From Mycobacterium sp. (GTDB lineage: Bacteria; Actinomycetota; Actinomycetes; Mycobacteriales; Mycobacteriaceae): a DNA stretch of 64,000 nucleotides. The stretch is taken from the NCBI GenBank assembly GCA_021732005.1, contig JAKFVT010000063.1:124001-188000 (forward strand). The letters are read 5' to 3'. The notes under the pieces are model-generated. The model did not search any database, had not been told where the DNA came from, and saw only the letters and a program-made list of their open reading frames with translations. Every line of letters begins with the position of its first letter. The stretch's first letter is position 1. Below, piece by piece: positions 52,617 to 61,854 of this stretch. Both the position numbers and the translations under genes were made by a program.

Positions 52617-52669
52617 GTGATTTCGGCGCGTTTTCGATCGCTCAGCGGCGGTGTGCGCGCCCAAATCTC
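52617..52669. repeat. 53-bp palindromic repeat, copy 2
   Basis: Same element as 43853-43905: left arm GTGATTTCGGCGCG identical, right arm with two mismatches, centre 21 of 25 identical. It lies 3 bases after the SDR stop and before the TetR promoter. Confidence 0.75.
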
Positions 52670-52694
52670 GCGGATAGGTCCTTGCGCGGCGTCG

Positions 52695-52700
52695 TACGAT
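52695..52700 (+). promoter_or_regulatory. Probable -10 box of TetR gene, leaderless
   Basis: TACGAT, 7 bases before the ATG at 52708. Confidence 0.5.
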
Positions 52701-52707
52701 CTGGCGG

Positions 52708-53328
52708 ATGGGAACAACGGGTCGTCCCCTGCGCGCTGAACGGGCACTGCTTGCCGGCGACGAGGCGCGCCACCGACTGCTGGAAGCCGCAAGCCGGTGC
52801 ATCGTGCGCCGGGGCAACACTCAGATCCGGATGGCTGAAGTCGCCGCCGAAGCCGGTGTGGTCCGCTCGACGGTGTACCGCTATTTCCCGTCCCGCGACG
52901 ACCTTCTGCTGGGGCTGCTGCTGACCCGAATCGACGCCGCGCTGGCCGCGCACGTCGCATCGCTACCGCAGCCCGACGACGCATCGGCCTCGATCCAGGA
53001 ACTGATGTTGGTTCCCGTCCAATCCGTGGTCGGCGACGCGCTGAACGAGGCATTGATGTCGGGCGAGAGTACGGCGGTGGCAACGGCACTCGAGATCGGT
53101 TCCGAGCAGATCGTCGACGTGGTCCTGCGGCACTACGGTCCGCTGTTCGAACGATGGCAGTCTGCCGGCAGTTTGCATCCCGAGCTAGACCCGCGGGAGA
53201 CGGCACGCTGGCTGCACACCGCGTCGTTGTTCCTACTCGCTCCCGTGTGGCGGCATCGCCCCGTGAACGCCAAGAGACTCTTCGTCGAGCAATACCTCCT
53301 GCGTGCCCTGGTGCCGAACTTCTCGTGA
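52708..53328 (+). CDS. TetR-family regulator
   Basis: 206 residues. Helix-turn-helix near 23-67 (AASRCIVRRGNTQIRMAEVA, EAGVVRSTVYRYFPSRDDLL) and a ligand-binding C-terminal domain. Probably leaderless. It is convergent with the flavin monooxygenase gene and downstream of the SDR gene. Its target is unclear; no clear dyad beyond the 53-bp repeat was found nearby. Confidence 0.86.
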   Translation: MGTTGRPLRAERALLAGDEARHRLLEAASRCIVRRGNTQIRMAEVAAEAGVVRSTVYRYFPSRDDLLLGLLLTRIDAALAAHVASLPQPDDASASIQELMLVPVQSVVGDALNEALMSGESTAVATALEIGSEQIVDVVLRHYGPLFERWQSAGSLHPELDPRETARWLHTASLFLLAPVWRHRPVNAKRLFVEQYLLRALVPNFS

Positions 53329-53359
53329 CCGAAATCGTCTGATGAGCAGGGTATCTCGC

Positions 53360-54568
53360 CTAGCGGCGGGCAAACCCCGGGGCGTGCTCGGGCCGCACCC
53401 CGACACCAACCAGGTAGGCCGGGATCACCGAAAGCCACGGCAACCGCCGGATCAGCGCCGTGACCACTGCCGGTGGATCGGCGTTGTCCCCGTTCAGGAT
53501 TGGCGCCACCAGCCGCTTGTGCAATAGGCGCTGCACGGCTTGGGTGACTGCGGCGGGCGGCAGCCGGCGCTTACGGACAGCCGCCAGGTCGCGGTCCGTG
53601 ACCGCGCCGCGCCGCAGCGGGTCGGCCAGTAGTGTCGCCGCACCTACCGCGTCCTGGATGGCCATGTTGATGCCGACGCCGCCGACCGGGGACATCGCGT
53701 GAGCTGCATCGCCGAGACACAGCAGTCCGTCGGTGTGCCAGCGACTGAGCCGGTTGAGCCGGACGTCGAGGAACTTGACTTGGTCGAAGGAGGTCAAGGT
53801 GTCGGTGTCGGCCTCCGGAACCAGCCCGGCCAGTTCGGCTTTCAACGCGTCCAGCCCGCGTGCCCGCAGTTGCGCGTCGCTGCCCTTCGGGATCAGGTAG
53901 GCGAGCTGGAAGTAACCCTCCCGCGGAATCATGATCAACATGCGTCCGGCGGTGATCCGGGGAATCAGGGTGTACTCGGCGCTGCTGTCCCGCGGTAGCC
54001 GAAACCACCACACGTCAAACGGCACTGGGAAATCCCGGGCAACCAGGTCTGCGCTCTGCCGCACGATCGACGTCCGGCCGTCGCAGGCCACGGTCAGGTC
54101 GGCCCGAAGTTCGCCGTCGCCGTCCGGCGAGGTGTAGGTCACCCCGGTAACCCGGGCACCGCTGCGTAGCAGCCCGGTCACCTCGTGGCAGAGCCGCAGC
54201 GTGTACGTCGACTCCGCCTGACCGGCTTCGGCGAGCAGGTTGAGCAGATCCCACTGGGGCACCATCGCGATGTACGGGTGCGGTTGGCGCAGCCGCCGGA
54301 AGTCCACCATCGTCAGCGAGGTGTCGCCGACGGTGAGTTCGGCGTGATCGACCTTGCTCTGCGGCAATGCCGCGAAACGCTCCCCCAAGCCGAGCTCGTC
54401 GAGAAGCCGAAGGGTCGTGGGATGCACTGTGTCGCCGCGGAAGTCGCGCAGGAAGTCGGCGTGCTTCTCCAGCACGGTGACCTCGATGCCGGCCCTGGCC
54501 AACAGCAGTCCGAGCACCATGCCGGCGGGTCCGCCGCCGACGATCGCCACCGTCGCGGAGTCGGTCAT
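53360..54568 (-). CDS. FAD-dependent monooxygenase (PHBH fold)
   Basis: 402-residue flavoprotein: FAD-binding IVGGGPAGMVLGLLLARAG, the DG motif VACDGRTSIVR, and GD motif LCLGDAAHAMSPVGGVGINMAIQDA. It belongs with para-hydroxybenzoate hydroxylase-like enzymes that hydroxylate aromatics or ketones with NAD(P)H. The ATG at 54568 was chosen because TACGGT lies 6 bases before it (leaderless); a GTG two codons upstream would overlap that box. Confidence 0.88.
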   Translation of the reverse strand: MTDSATVAIVGGGPAGMVLGLLLARAGIEVTVLEKHADFLRDFRGDTVHPTTLRLLDELGLGERFAALPQSKVDHAELTVGDTSLTMVDFRRLRQPHPYIAMVPQWDLLNLLAEAGQAESTYTLRLCHEVTGLLRSGARVTGVTYTSPDGDGELRADLTVACDGRTSIVRQSADLVARDFPVPFDVWWFRLPRDSSAEYTLIPRITAGRMLIMIPREGYFQLAYLIPKGSDAQLRARGLDALKAELAGLVPEADTDTLTSFDQVKFLDVRLNRLSRWHTDGLLCLGDAAHAMSPVGGVGINMAIQDAVGAATLLADPLRRGAVTDRDLAAVRKRRLPPAAVTQAVQRLLHKRLVAPILNGDNADPPAVVTALIRRLPWLSVIPAYLVGVGVRPEHAPGFARR

Positions 54569-54604
54569 GGACACACCGTAGTCACGGCGGGTGAACGCGC
54601 GGAG

Positions 54605-56506
54605 CTAAACCTGAATTCGGGAGCCGATCAGCACCGTCTGACTGGTCGGCAGCCCGAAGTATCCCGCGGAATCTGCGGCCATCAACGACGTGGCGATGAA
54701 GATCCTTTTGCGCCAGGGCGCCATCGTCGGCTGGTCCCCTGGCACCAGTTCGATCTTGGAGAGGAAGAACGACGTGCTGTCGAGGTCGATCTCCCCGCCG
54801 ATCTGCTCCGGGTCCACCAACCGCAACGCCGCCGGCACGTCGGGTCGCTCCATGTAGCCGAATTGAGCTGCCACGTAATAGATGCCGTCATCCGGGTCGC
54901 CGAGGTCGTCGACGGTGATCCGCTCGTCGTCGGGCACCCGGGGCGAAGGCGGAACGACGATCGACAGAATGATCACCCGCTCGGGCACGACGTGGTTGTG
55001 GTCGACGCTCGCTCGCATCGACAGCGGCGCTGTCTCGCTCTCGCGGTTGAGGAACACCGCGGTGCCCGGGATCCGCGGGTAGGGCGGTGTGTGGTTGTTG
55101 ATCTCCTTGATGAAGGGTTGTAGCGGCCCTTCGGCTTTGTCCCGGGCACTCACCACGATCGCGCTGCCCCGCTGCCAGGTGATCAGGACCGTGAAGGTGA
55201 CCAGGCCGATCAGCAGCGGCAGCCATGCGCCGTGCACGAGCTTGGTCAGGTTGGCGGCCAGGAACATCAGGTCCACGGTCAGCAGTGCACCGCCGCCGAT
55301 GACCACCATCCACAGCGGCCACCGCCACCGGGTGTGGGCGACGTACAGGAACAACAGGGTGGTGATGGTGATCGTGCCGGTGACGGCCATCCCGTAGGCG
55401 TAACCCAGCGCCGCCGAACTCCGGAAGGCGAACACCAGGATCAGCACCGCCACCATCAGCATCCCGTTGATCCACGGGACGTAGATCTGGCCGATCGACG
55501 ACGCCGAGGTGTGGGCGATCCGCAGCCGCGGCAGGTATCCGAGCTGCGCGGCCTGCGAGGCCACCGAATACGCGCCGGTGATCACCGCCTGCGACGCGAT
55601 CACCGTCGCCGCGGTGGCCAGTATCGCCATCGGCAGCTCCCAGCCGGGAGGCACGAGCAGGAAGAACGGCGCATTCACCACACTCTGGTTGCCCAGCAGC
55701 AGAGCGCCCTGGCCGAGGTAGTTGAGCACGAGAGCCGGGAGCACGAGACCCAGCCAGCCCCAGGTGATCGCCTTACGGCCGAAGTGGCCCATGTCGGCGT
55801 AGAGGGCCTCGGCGCCGGTGACCGACAATACGACGGCAGCGAGGGCGAAGAACGCGATGTGGAAGTGGCCGAAAATGAACTCCAGCGCGTACGTCGGCGA
55901 CAGTGCCTTGAGGATCTGCGGGTGCCCGGAGATGCCGCGCACCCCGCACGCGCCGATCACGAGGAACCAGACGATCATCACCGGGCCGAAGAACCGTCCC
56001 ACCGCGGCGGTGCCGCGCCGCTGTACCGCGAACAGCCCGACGATGATGACCGCGGTGATCGGCACCACCAACTCCGACAGCGACGGGTCGACGACCTTGA
56101 GGCCCTCCACCGCGGACAGCACCGAGATGGCAGGGGTGATCATGCTGTCACCGAAAAACAGTGCGGCGCCCAGGATTCCGAGTACAGACAATCCCGCGAT
56201 GACCCGTGGGCTGGACCTGCGTCCGAGCCTGCGCACCAGCGTGATGAGCGCCATCACACCGCCTTCACCGTCGTTGTCGGCGCGCATGACCAAGGTGACG
56301 TAGGTGAGCGTGACGATGACCATCACCGACCAGAAGATCAGTGACACCACGCCGTAGACGTTGGCGGGGGTGATCGGAACGGGGTGCGGGTCGCCCGGGT
56401 TGAACAACGTCTGCACGGTGTAGATGGGGCTGGTGCCGATGTCACCGAACACCACGCCCAGCGCACCGATGACTATCCCGGTGCGGGCCTTGGTCGCCGT
56501 GCTCAC
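54605..56506 (-). CDS. kup: Potassium transporter Kup
   Basis: 633-residue KUP/HAK/KT K+ uptake permease: N-terminal GALGVVFGDIGTSPIYTVQT is the family signature, about twelve membrane helices follow, then a soluble C-terminal domain (about 450-633). GTG start with GGGGTGA upstream. It is a stand-alone gene. Kup imports K+ by proton symport at low pH in other bacteria. Confidence 0.95.
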   Translation of the reverse strand: MSTATKARTGIVIGALGVVFGDIGTSPIYTVQTLFNPGDPHPVPITPANVYGVVSLIFWSVMVIVTLTYVTLVMRADNDGEGGVMALITLVRRLGRRSSPRVIAGLSVLGILGAALFFGDSMITPAISVLSAVEGLKVVDPSLSELVVPITAVIIVGLFAVQRRGTAAVGRFFGPVMIVWFLVIGACGVRGISGHPQILKALSPTYALEFIFGHFHIAFFALAAVVLSVTGAEALYADMGHFGRKAITWGWLGLVLPALVLNYLGQGALLLGNQSVVNAPFFLLVPPGWELPMAILATAATVIASQAVITGAYSVASQAAQLGYLPRLRIAHTSASSIGQIYVPWINGMLMVAVLILVFAFRSSAALGYAYGMAVTGTITITTLLFLYVAHTRWRWPLWMVVIGGGALLTVDLMFLAANLTKLVHGAWLPLLIGLVTFTVLITWQRGSAIVVSARDKAEGPLQPFIKEINNHTPPYPRIPGTAVFLNRESETAPLSMRASVDHNHVVPERVIILSIVVPPSPRVPDDERITVDDLGDPDDGIYYVAAQFGYMERPDVPAALRLVDPEQIGGEIDLDSTSFFLSKIELVPGDQPTMAPWRKRIFIATSLMAADSAGYFGLPTSQTVLIGSRIQV

Positions 56507-56647
56507 TCGTCACCCCACTTTCGGCGCGCCCGGCGTCGGTCCCGGCGACGTGGAGGCCAATGGTAACTGTCCGCGACGGATAACTAGGGCTGACCGGACA
56601 TTTCGTGAATACACCTCCTGCCGGTTCCCGCGATGCGTTCTGAACCG

Positions 56648-56653
56648 TACGGT
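56648..56653 (+). promoter_or_regulatory. Probable -10 box of lutABC, leaderless
   Basis: TACGGT, 7 bases before the lutA ATG, the same hexamer and spacing as at recC. Confidence 0.55.
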
Positions 56654-56660
56654 GGGGTTG

Positions 56661-57404
56661 ATGCGTATCGCCCTGTTCGCGACCTGTCTGGCCGACGCGA
56701 TGTTTCCGCGGGCCGCGATCGCGACTGTCGAATTGCTGGAGCGGCTCGGGCATCAGGTGGTCTTCCCGGCGGACCAGACGTGTTGCGGTCAGATGCACAT
56801 CAACACCGGCTATCTCGGGCAGGCGACGGGCTTGGTGCGCCACCACGTCGAGGTGTTCGAGCGCAGCGGCTGCGATGTGGTGGTCGCGCCGTCCGGATCG
56901 TGCGTCGGCTCGGTACGCCACCAGCATGCGATGGTGGCCCGCCGGGCCGGTGAGACCGCGCTGGCGCAGCGCGCAGAGGCGATGGCGGCACGTACCTACG
57001 AACTCTCCGAATTGTTGGTCGACGTTCTCGATGTGCGCGATGTCGGTGCCTACTATCCGCACCGGGTCACCTACCACCCGACCTGTCATTCGCTGCGGCT
57101 GTTGCGTGTCGGTGACAAGCCCCTGCAATTGCTTCGCCACGTGCGCGGCCTGACCTTGGTGGAGCTCGCCGACGCGGACACCTGCTGCGGTTTCGGCGGC
57201 ACCTTCGCGATCAAGAACGCTGACACCTCCACCGCGATGCTGGCCGACAAGATGTCGGCGGTCATCGCCTCGCGTGCCGAAGTGTGTGCGGCCGGCGACA
57301 GTTCGTGTCTGATGCACATCGGCGGGGGGCTGAGCCGGATGCGCTCGGCGGTGCGGACCATGCATCTCGCCGAGATCCTGGCCGCGACGGAGCCGGAGCG
57401 ATGA
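56661..57404 (+). CDS. lutA: Lactate utilisation protein LutA
   Basis: 247-residue iron-sulfur protein with two CCG domains (DQTCCGQMHINTG and DADTCCGFGGTFA, with PTCHSLR and SSCLMHIGGG). LutABC oxidises L-lactate to pyruvate. The ATG at 56661 was chosen because of the TACGGT 7 bases upstream and the family N-terminus MRIALFATCLAD. It overlaps lutB by 4 bases (ATGA). Confidence 0.94.
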   Translation: MRIALFATCLADAMFPRAAIATVELLERLGHQVVFPADQTCCGQMHINTGYLGQATGLVRHHVEVFERSGCDVVVAPSGSCVGSVRHQHAMVARRAGETALAQRAEAMAARTYELSELLVDVLDVRDVGAYYPHRVTYHPTCHSLRLLRVGDKPLQLLRHVRGLTLVELADADTCCGFGGTFAIKNADTSTAMLADKMSAVIASRAEVCAAGDSSCLMHIGGGLSRMRSAVRTMHLAEILAATEPER

Positions 57405-58897
57405 CCACCGATCCATCCCCGGGTCGCTTCGCTCCAGCCCGCCGCTCCTTCCTCGGCGTCCCCGGCATCGGCAATCTGCGTGGCAGCCAACCGTTCCCGG
57501 TGGCGGCGCGACGAGAGCTGGCCAACACCCAGATGCGCCGCAATGTCGGCCACGCCACCCGCACCATCCGCACCAAACGGCTTGGGGCCGTTGCCGAATG
57601 CCCGGACTGGGAGCAGTTGCGGGCGGCGGGCAGCGCGCTCAAGCAGGAGGTGATGGCACGGCTGCCGGAATTGCTCGAGCAGCTGGAAGCCAATGTGGTG
57701 GCCCGCGGCGGCGTGGTGCACTGGGCGCGCGACGCCGCCGAAGCCAATCGGATCGTGACCGGGTTGATCCGCGAGGCGGGCGCCGACGAGGTGGTCAAGG
57801 TCAAGTCGATGGCCACCCAGGAGATCGGCCTCAACGAGCATCTGGCAGCCGAAGGAATCGCGGCGATCGAGACCGACCTCGCCGAGCTGATCGTGCAACT
57901 CGGGCACGACACACCCAGTCACATTCTCGTTCCGGCGATCCACCGCAACCGTGCCGAGATCCGCGAGATATTCGCCAGAGAGATGCCCGATGCCGGTGAA
58001 CTGACCGACGAGCCGCGCGTACTTGCGATGGCGGCCCGCGCGCATCTGCGCCGAAAGTTCCTGTCCGCCAAGGTCGCCGTCAGCGGTGCCAATTTCGCGG
58101 TCGCCGAAACCGGGACACTGGCCGTCGTCGAATCCGAAGGTAACGGCCGGATGTGCGTGACCCTGCCGCAGACGCTGATCACGGTGATGGGCATCGAGAA
58201 GGTGGTGCCGCGGTTCACCGACCTCGAGGTGTTCATGCAGCTGCTGCCGCGTTCGTCGACGGCTGAACGGATGAATCCGTACACCTCGATGTGGACCGGT
58301 GTGCATCCCGGTGACGGACCGCAGGAGTTCCATCTGGTGCTGCTGGACAACGGTCGCACCGCGGTGCTCGGGGACGCGGTCGGCCGCGCGGCCCTGCACT
58401 GCATCCGCTGCAGCGCCTGCCTGAATGTCTGCCCGGTGTACGAACGCACCGGCGGCCACGCCTACGGCTCGATCTATCCGGGCCCGATCGGTGCGATCCT
58501 GAGCCCGCAGCTGACCGGGATGCAGGGACACGACGACCCCAACGCCTCCCTGCCGTACGCGTCGTCGTTGTGCGGTGCGTGTTTCGACGCGTGCCCGGTC
58601 CGGATAGACATCCCCTCGATCCTGGTGCACCTGCGGGCCGCCCAGGTCGACGGCCATCGGGCGATCGGCCAGGATCTGGCGATGGGCGCCGCCGCGTGGG
58701 CGATGGCCTCGCCCAGACGATTCGCCGCAGCCGAGAGGCTTCTCAGCGCCGGACGGCTCGTGGCGGGTGCGGATCAGCGCATCACGGCCCTGCCCTGGCC
58801 GGCGTCGCGCTGGACCGCCAGCCGGGACGTGCCGGCGCCGCCCGCGGAGACGTTCCGCCAATGGTGGGCCCGCACCCACGACGAGGCGTCCCGATGA
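57401..58897 (+). CDS. lutB: Lactate utilisation protein LutB
   Basis: 498-residue iron-sulfur protein: N-terminal LUD-type domain, then two [4Fe-4S] motifs, CIRCSACLNVCP and CGACFDACP. It transfers electrons in lactate oxidation. It overlaps lutA and lutC by 4 bases on each side, so the three proteins are coupled. Confidence 0.95.
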   Translation: MTTDPSPGRFAPARRSFLGVPGIGNLRGSQPFPVAARRELANTQMRRNVGHATRTIRTKRLGAVAECPDWEQLRAAGSALKQEVMARLPELLEQLEANVVARGGVVHWARDAAEANRIVTGLIREAGADEVVKVKSMATQEIGLNEHLAAEGIAAIETDLAELIVQLGHDTPSHILVPAIHRNRAEIREIFAREMPDAGELTDEPRVLAMAARAHLRRKFLSAKVAVSGANFAVAETGTLAVVESEGNGRMCVTLPQTLITVMGIEKVVPRFTDLEVFMQLLPRSSTAERMNPYTSMWTGVHPGDGPQEFHLVLLDNGRTAVLGDAVGRAALHCIRCSACLNVCPVYERTGGHAYGSIYPGPIGAILSPQLTGMQGHDDPNASLPYASSLCGACFDACPVRIDIPSILVHLRAAQVDGHRAIGQDLAMGAAAWAMASPRRFAAAERLLSAGRLVAGADQRITALPWPASRWTASRDVPAPPAETFRQWWARTHDEASR

Positions 58898-59514
58898 ACG
58901 AGACACGTCGCATCGTCCTCGACCGGATCCGCGGCGCCCTCGCGGCGGCCCCGCCCGAACCCGTTCAGGTGCCGCGCGACTACGACCGGGAGCCCGCGCA
59001 CGGACCGGGTGACGCCGAACGATTCGCGCGGACGGTCGCCGAATACCAGGCCCAGGTGCTGCCCGTCGAGGCCGCCGAGATCGCGGCCACCATCGCCGCG
59101 CTGACGGGTGCCGGCGCCCGGGTGGCGATACCGTCCGGACTGCCCACCGAGTGGACCGACGGCATCGACACCGTCGTCGACGAACCGGAAAACCCTTTGG
59201 CGGTAACCGAACTCGACACCGCCGCGGCCGTCGTCACCGGATGCGCCCTGGGCATCGCGGCCACCGGAACCATCGTCCTGGACGCCGGACGGAGCCAGGG
59301 CCGGCGAGCGCTGACACTGGTCCCCGACCATCACATCTGCGTCGTCTTCACCGACCAGATCGTCGACACCGTCCCGCAGGCGTTCGCCGCCCTGGATCCC
59401 GGCCGGCCGCTGACCTTCATCTCCGGACCGAGCGCCACCAGCGACATCGAACTCGACCGCGTCGAGGGTGTGCACGGCCCCCGCAGACTTGACGTGCTGC
59501 TGGTCAGCAGGTGA
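58894..59514 (+). CDS. lutC: Lactate utilisation protein LutC
   Basis: 206-residue LUD-domain protein, the third subunit: TAAAVVTGCALGIAATGTIVLD and LVPDHHICVVFTDQIVDTVPQ are family hallmarks. No Fe-S motif, as expected. It ends the operon; 75 bases follow before the secreted-protein gene. Confidence 0.93.
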   Translation: MNETRRIVLDRIRGALAAAPPEPVQVPRDYDREPAHGPGDAERFARTVAEYQAQVLPVEAAEIAATIAALTGAGARVAIPSGLPTEWTDGIDTVVDEPENPLAVTELDTAAAVVTGCALGIAATGTIVLDAGRSQGRRALTLVPDHHICVVFTDQIVDTVPQAFAALDPGRPLTFISGPSATSDIELDRVEGVHGPRRLDVLLVSR

Positions 59515-59589
59515 CATTGCGGAATCCACTTATTTCTCGCGGCCGCACGGCATAGATTTCTACAGCGGAGCTACGAAGGGAGCCGGGCG

Positions 59590-60042
59590 TTGCGGACTTT
59601 GGCGGTAGGCATTGCGCTCACGGCGGCTGCGGTGACTTTGGCCCCGCCGGCTTCCGCGGAGCTGTGGCCGGGCAACTACAACATGATCATCCCGGACCGG
59701 CGGGACTTCCACACCTGGGCGTGGGCCGCCAACCCCTGCCCGCAGCAGATCGTGTTCTCGCCGACCTGTGTCCGCGTCTCGGCCAACCCGATGCCGATCG
59801 CCAAGGCCTACGGCTGGTACGGGATCGCGACGCTGGAAAATGGGCAGTACACGATGACGGTCGACGTTCCGGACGGATTGCGCTGCGGCGACATCTATTA
59901 CGGCCCGGTCATCCCCACCCACGACGTGTACACCTGGGACGCGAAAACGCTGGCGGGCCAGCTGCAGTCCACGTTCGACGCCGGCTGCGACGGTGCGCCG
60001 GGGGGAACCTTCACCTACCCGTTCTGGCTGACCCGGCTCTGA
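59590..60042 (+). CDS. Small secreted protein, unknown function
   Basis: 150 residues with a signal peptide (about 1-23, ending ASA then E). The mature part is rich in Tyr, Trp and Pro with four Cys (NPCPQQ, SPTCVR, LRCGD, AGCDG) that could form two disulfides. TTG start preceded by GAAGGGAG. This type is common in mycobacteria but has no assigned function. It ends 1 base from the convergent rhomboid gene. Confidence 0.75.
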   Translation: MRTLAVGIALTAAAVTLAPPASAELWPGNYNMIIPDRRDFHTWAWAANPCPQQIVFSPTCVRVSANPMPIAKAYGWYGIATLENGQYTMTVDVPDGLRCGDIYYGPVIPTHDVYTWDAKTLAGQLQSTFDAGCDGAPGGTFTYPFWLTRL

Positions 60043-60043
60043 G

Positions 60044-60907
60044 TCAGCCGGTGATCAGCGCGCCGTACTGACCGATCAACTCCGCGGTGCGCCAGTAGAT
60101 CAGCGCCGCGAACACCACCAGTACAGCCGCGGAGACGCCGCCCTGCACCAGGTTGCGACGTTCCCGCGGGGCGTAGGTGTAGACCGCCGCGATCAGCGAC
60201 CCGGTGATCAATCCACCGACGTGGCCCTGCCAACTGATCGACGGCACGGTGAACGTCAGCACCAGGTTGATCCCGATGAGCACGACCACCCAGCGCACGT
60301 CGAGGTTGAGCCGCTTGGCCACAACGAATGTCGCCCCGAACAATCCGAAGACCGCACCCGACGCACCCGCGGTGGCCGCCCCGATCGGAGCGAGCAGGTA
60401 GACCAGCACCGAACCGCCCAGCGCGCTGAGACCGTACAGCGCACCGAAGCGCAGCCGGCCCAGCCAGGCCTCGAGCGGGGGGCCGATCACGTACAGCGCC
60501 CACATGTTGAACAGCAGATGCATGGCGCCGTAATGCATGAACGCCGAGGTGATCAGACGGAAGTACTCGCCTCCCGCAACACCGGGGGCCCACAGCACGA
60601 GCTCACGCTGGAGCTCCTTCGACGTCATCTGCAGCACGAACATCACCACGTTGACCGCGATCAGCGCATACGTCACGTACGGCAGGCCGGAGCGCCGGAT
60701 GCCACCGGCCCCGGTGCGCGCCGGGCGCACACTCTGCCCGGCGGCTGCCACGCAGTCGACGCATTGATGGCCGACCGCGGCGCTGCGCATGCACTCGGGG
60801 CAGACCGGCCGCCCACAGCGAGTGCATTGCACATAGGTCGGGCGGTCGGGATGGCGGTAACAGGTCGGAGTGCCCGCCGGAGTTTGCGGTGTGTAAGGGA
60901 TGCTCAT
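60044..60907 (-). CDS. Rhomboid-family intramembrane protease
   Basis: 287-residue protease: an N-terminal zinc-ribbon/B-box-like part (C16, C28, C31, C36, C39, C49, C52), then six or seven helices. Catalytic Ser183 (GASGAVFG) and His229 (WQGHVGG), with the HLLFNMWAL motif. It resembles mycobacterial Rv0110. It cleaves membrane proteins within the bilayer; its substrates are unknown. TATCTT lies 15 bases before the ATG. Confidence 0.92.
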   Translation of the reverse strand: MSIPYTPQTPAGTPTCYRHPDRPTYVQCTRCGRPVCPECMRSAAVGHQCVDCVAAAGQSVRPARTGAGGIRRSGLPYVTYALIAVNVVMFVLQMTSKELQRELVLWAPGVAGGEYFRLITSAFMHYGAMHLLFNMWALYVIGPPLEAWLGRLRFGALYGLSALGGSVLVYLLAPIGAATAGASGAVFGLFGATFVVAKRLNLDVRWVVVLIGINLVLTFTVPSISWQGHVGGLITGSLIAAVYTYAPRERRNLVQGGVSAAVLVVFAALIYWRTAELIGQYGALITG

Positions 60908-61360
60908 AGTCCTGCCCCCGAAGATACTGTGCCGGGCCGGTGGGCCTACCCGCGACGGCGTTGCCGACGCGGCGGAGGCGGCACGGATTCCGTCGTCGGG
61001 AGCCGGACCCGCGACGGCGCGCCCGGCCGACCAGCCACCAGACACCTGCTGGACGGCGGTCACGGGATTTCTCGGCAGCTAACCTTCGGATTCAATTTCG
61101 GACGGCGTCAATATTTGCCATATCCGCACCGCCGCGTCCCATTTTCGGGAAACGCGAATCGGTGCTGATGTGCCCATATAGCTATCCCCAACAATTTGTA
61201 GCCACGCAACTGATTCCGTAGTACATTTCCCCCAGGTTGAGTTCACAGCCGCCCGGAGACGCCAGCGCGCGAGGGCTCGAGAACTTTCGCAGCGAAGCTT
61301 CGATCCGAACAGCTTCGGCAGGCAAATCCGGCATCGCGGAGCACCACTGATGGAGGCGCC
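60908..61360. other. Intergenic region without genes
   Basis: 453 bases between the divergent rhomboid and STAS genes. No supported gene. The part from about 61081 to 61210 is unusually AT-rich (several AATTT, ATATTT and CATATA stretches), likely promoter DNA. A CGAAGCTTCG palindrome lies at 61293-61302. No sigma-F type -35/-10 pair was recognised. Confidence 0.6.
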
Positions 61361-61801
61361 ATGACTTTAGCCACCACCGCGGCACCCTTGGCTGACACCC
61401 GCCCGGGCCGCGACCGCACGGATCGTGGAGTCTTCCGGTCCAGAGAGCTCAGCGCCACCACCCTGCTCATCGCGGCAGCCGGCGAGGTGGACGCATCAAA
61501 CGCCGGTGACATGCTCGGTTACGTCGAGGACAACGTCTCGGGATATCAGCAGCTCGTGATCGACCTGTCGAAGCTCGACTTCTTCGCGACGGACGGGTTC
61601 TCGGCGCTGCACACTCTCACGGTGCGGTGCTCGCGGCGCGGAATCGACTGGGTGTTGGTCCCCGGCCCCGCGGTTGCCCGCGTGCTGCGGGTCTGTGATC
61701 CGGAGGGGCTGGTCACCACGGCGGGCAACATCGTCTCGGCGGTGGCCGCTCTCGCCCGCGGCCCGCACACCCATCTGCAGCTGGCCCCGCTGGCGAAGTA
61801 G
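61361..61801 (+). CDS. STAS-domain protein (anti-anti-sigma-like)
   Basis: 146 residues: a short N-terminal extension and a STAS domain (about 35-135) with LIAAAGEVDASNAGDML and VIDLSKLDFFATDGFSALHTL. In SpoIIAA the segment is MDSSGL with the phosphorylated Ser; here the equivalent is ATDGFS, so a Thr replaces that Ser and Asp follows. It may regulate a sigma factor through an anti-sigma kinase; no partner gene adjoins. Confidence 0.8.
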   Translation: MTLATTAAPLADTRPGRDRTDRGVFRSRELSATTLLIAAAGEVDASNAGDMLGYVEDNVSGYQQLVIDLSKLDFFATDGFSALHTLTVRCSRRGIDWVLVPGPAVARVLRVCDPEGLVTTAGNIVSAVAALARGPHTHLQLAPLAK

Positions 61802-61854
61802 CCGGCTGCGCCTTCCTAGACTGGTTCGGTCGGTTCTAGCGAAGGCGAGCAGCC

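Noticed and set aside
53350..53376. CGCCTAGCGGCGGG as a third copy of the 53-bp repeat
   Set aside because: It matches only part of the centre, has no arms, and is explained by the C-terminal codons of the flavin monooxygenase gene.
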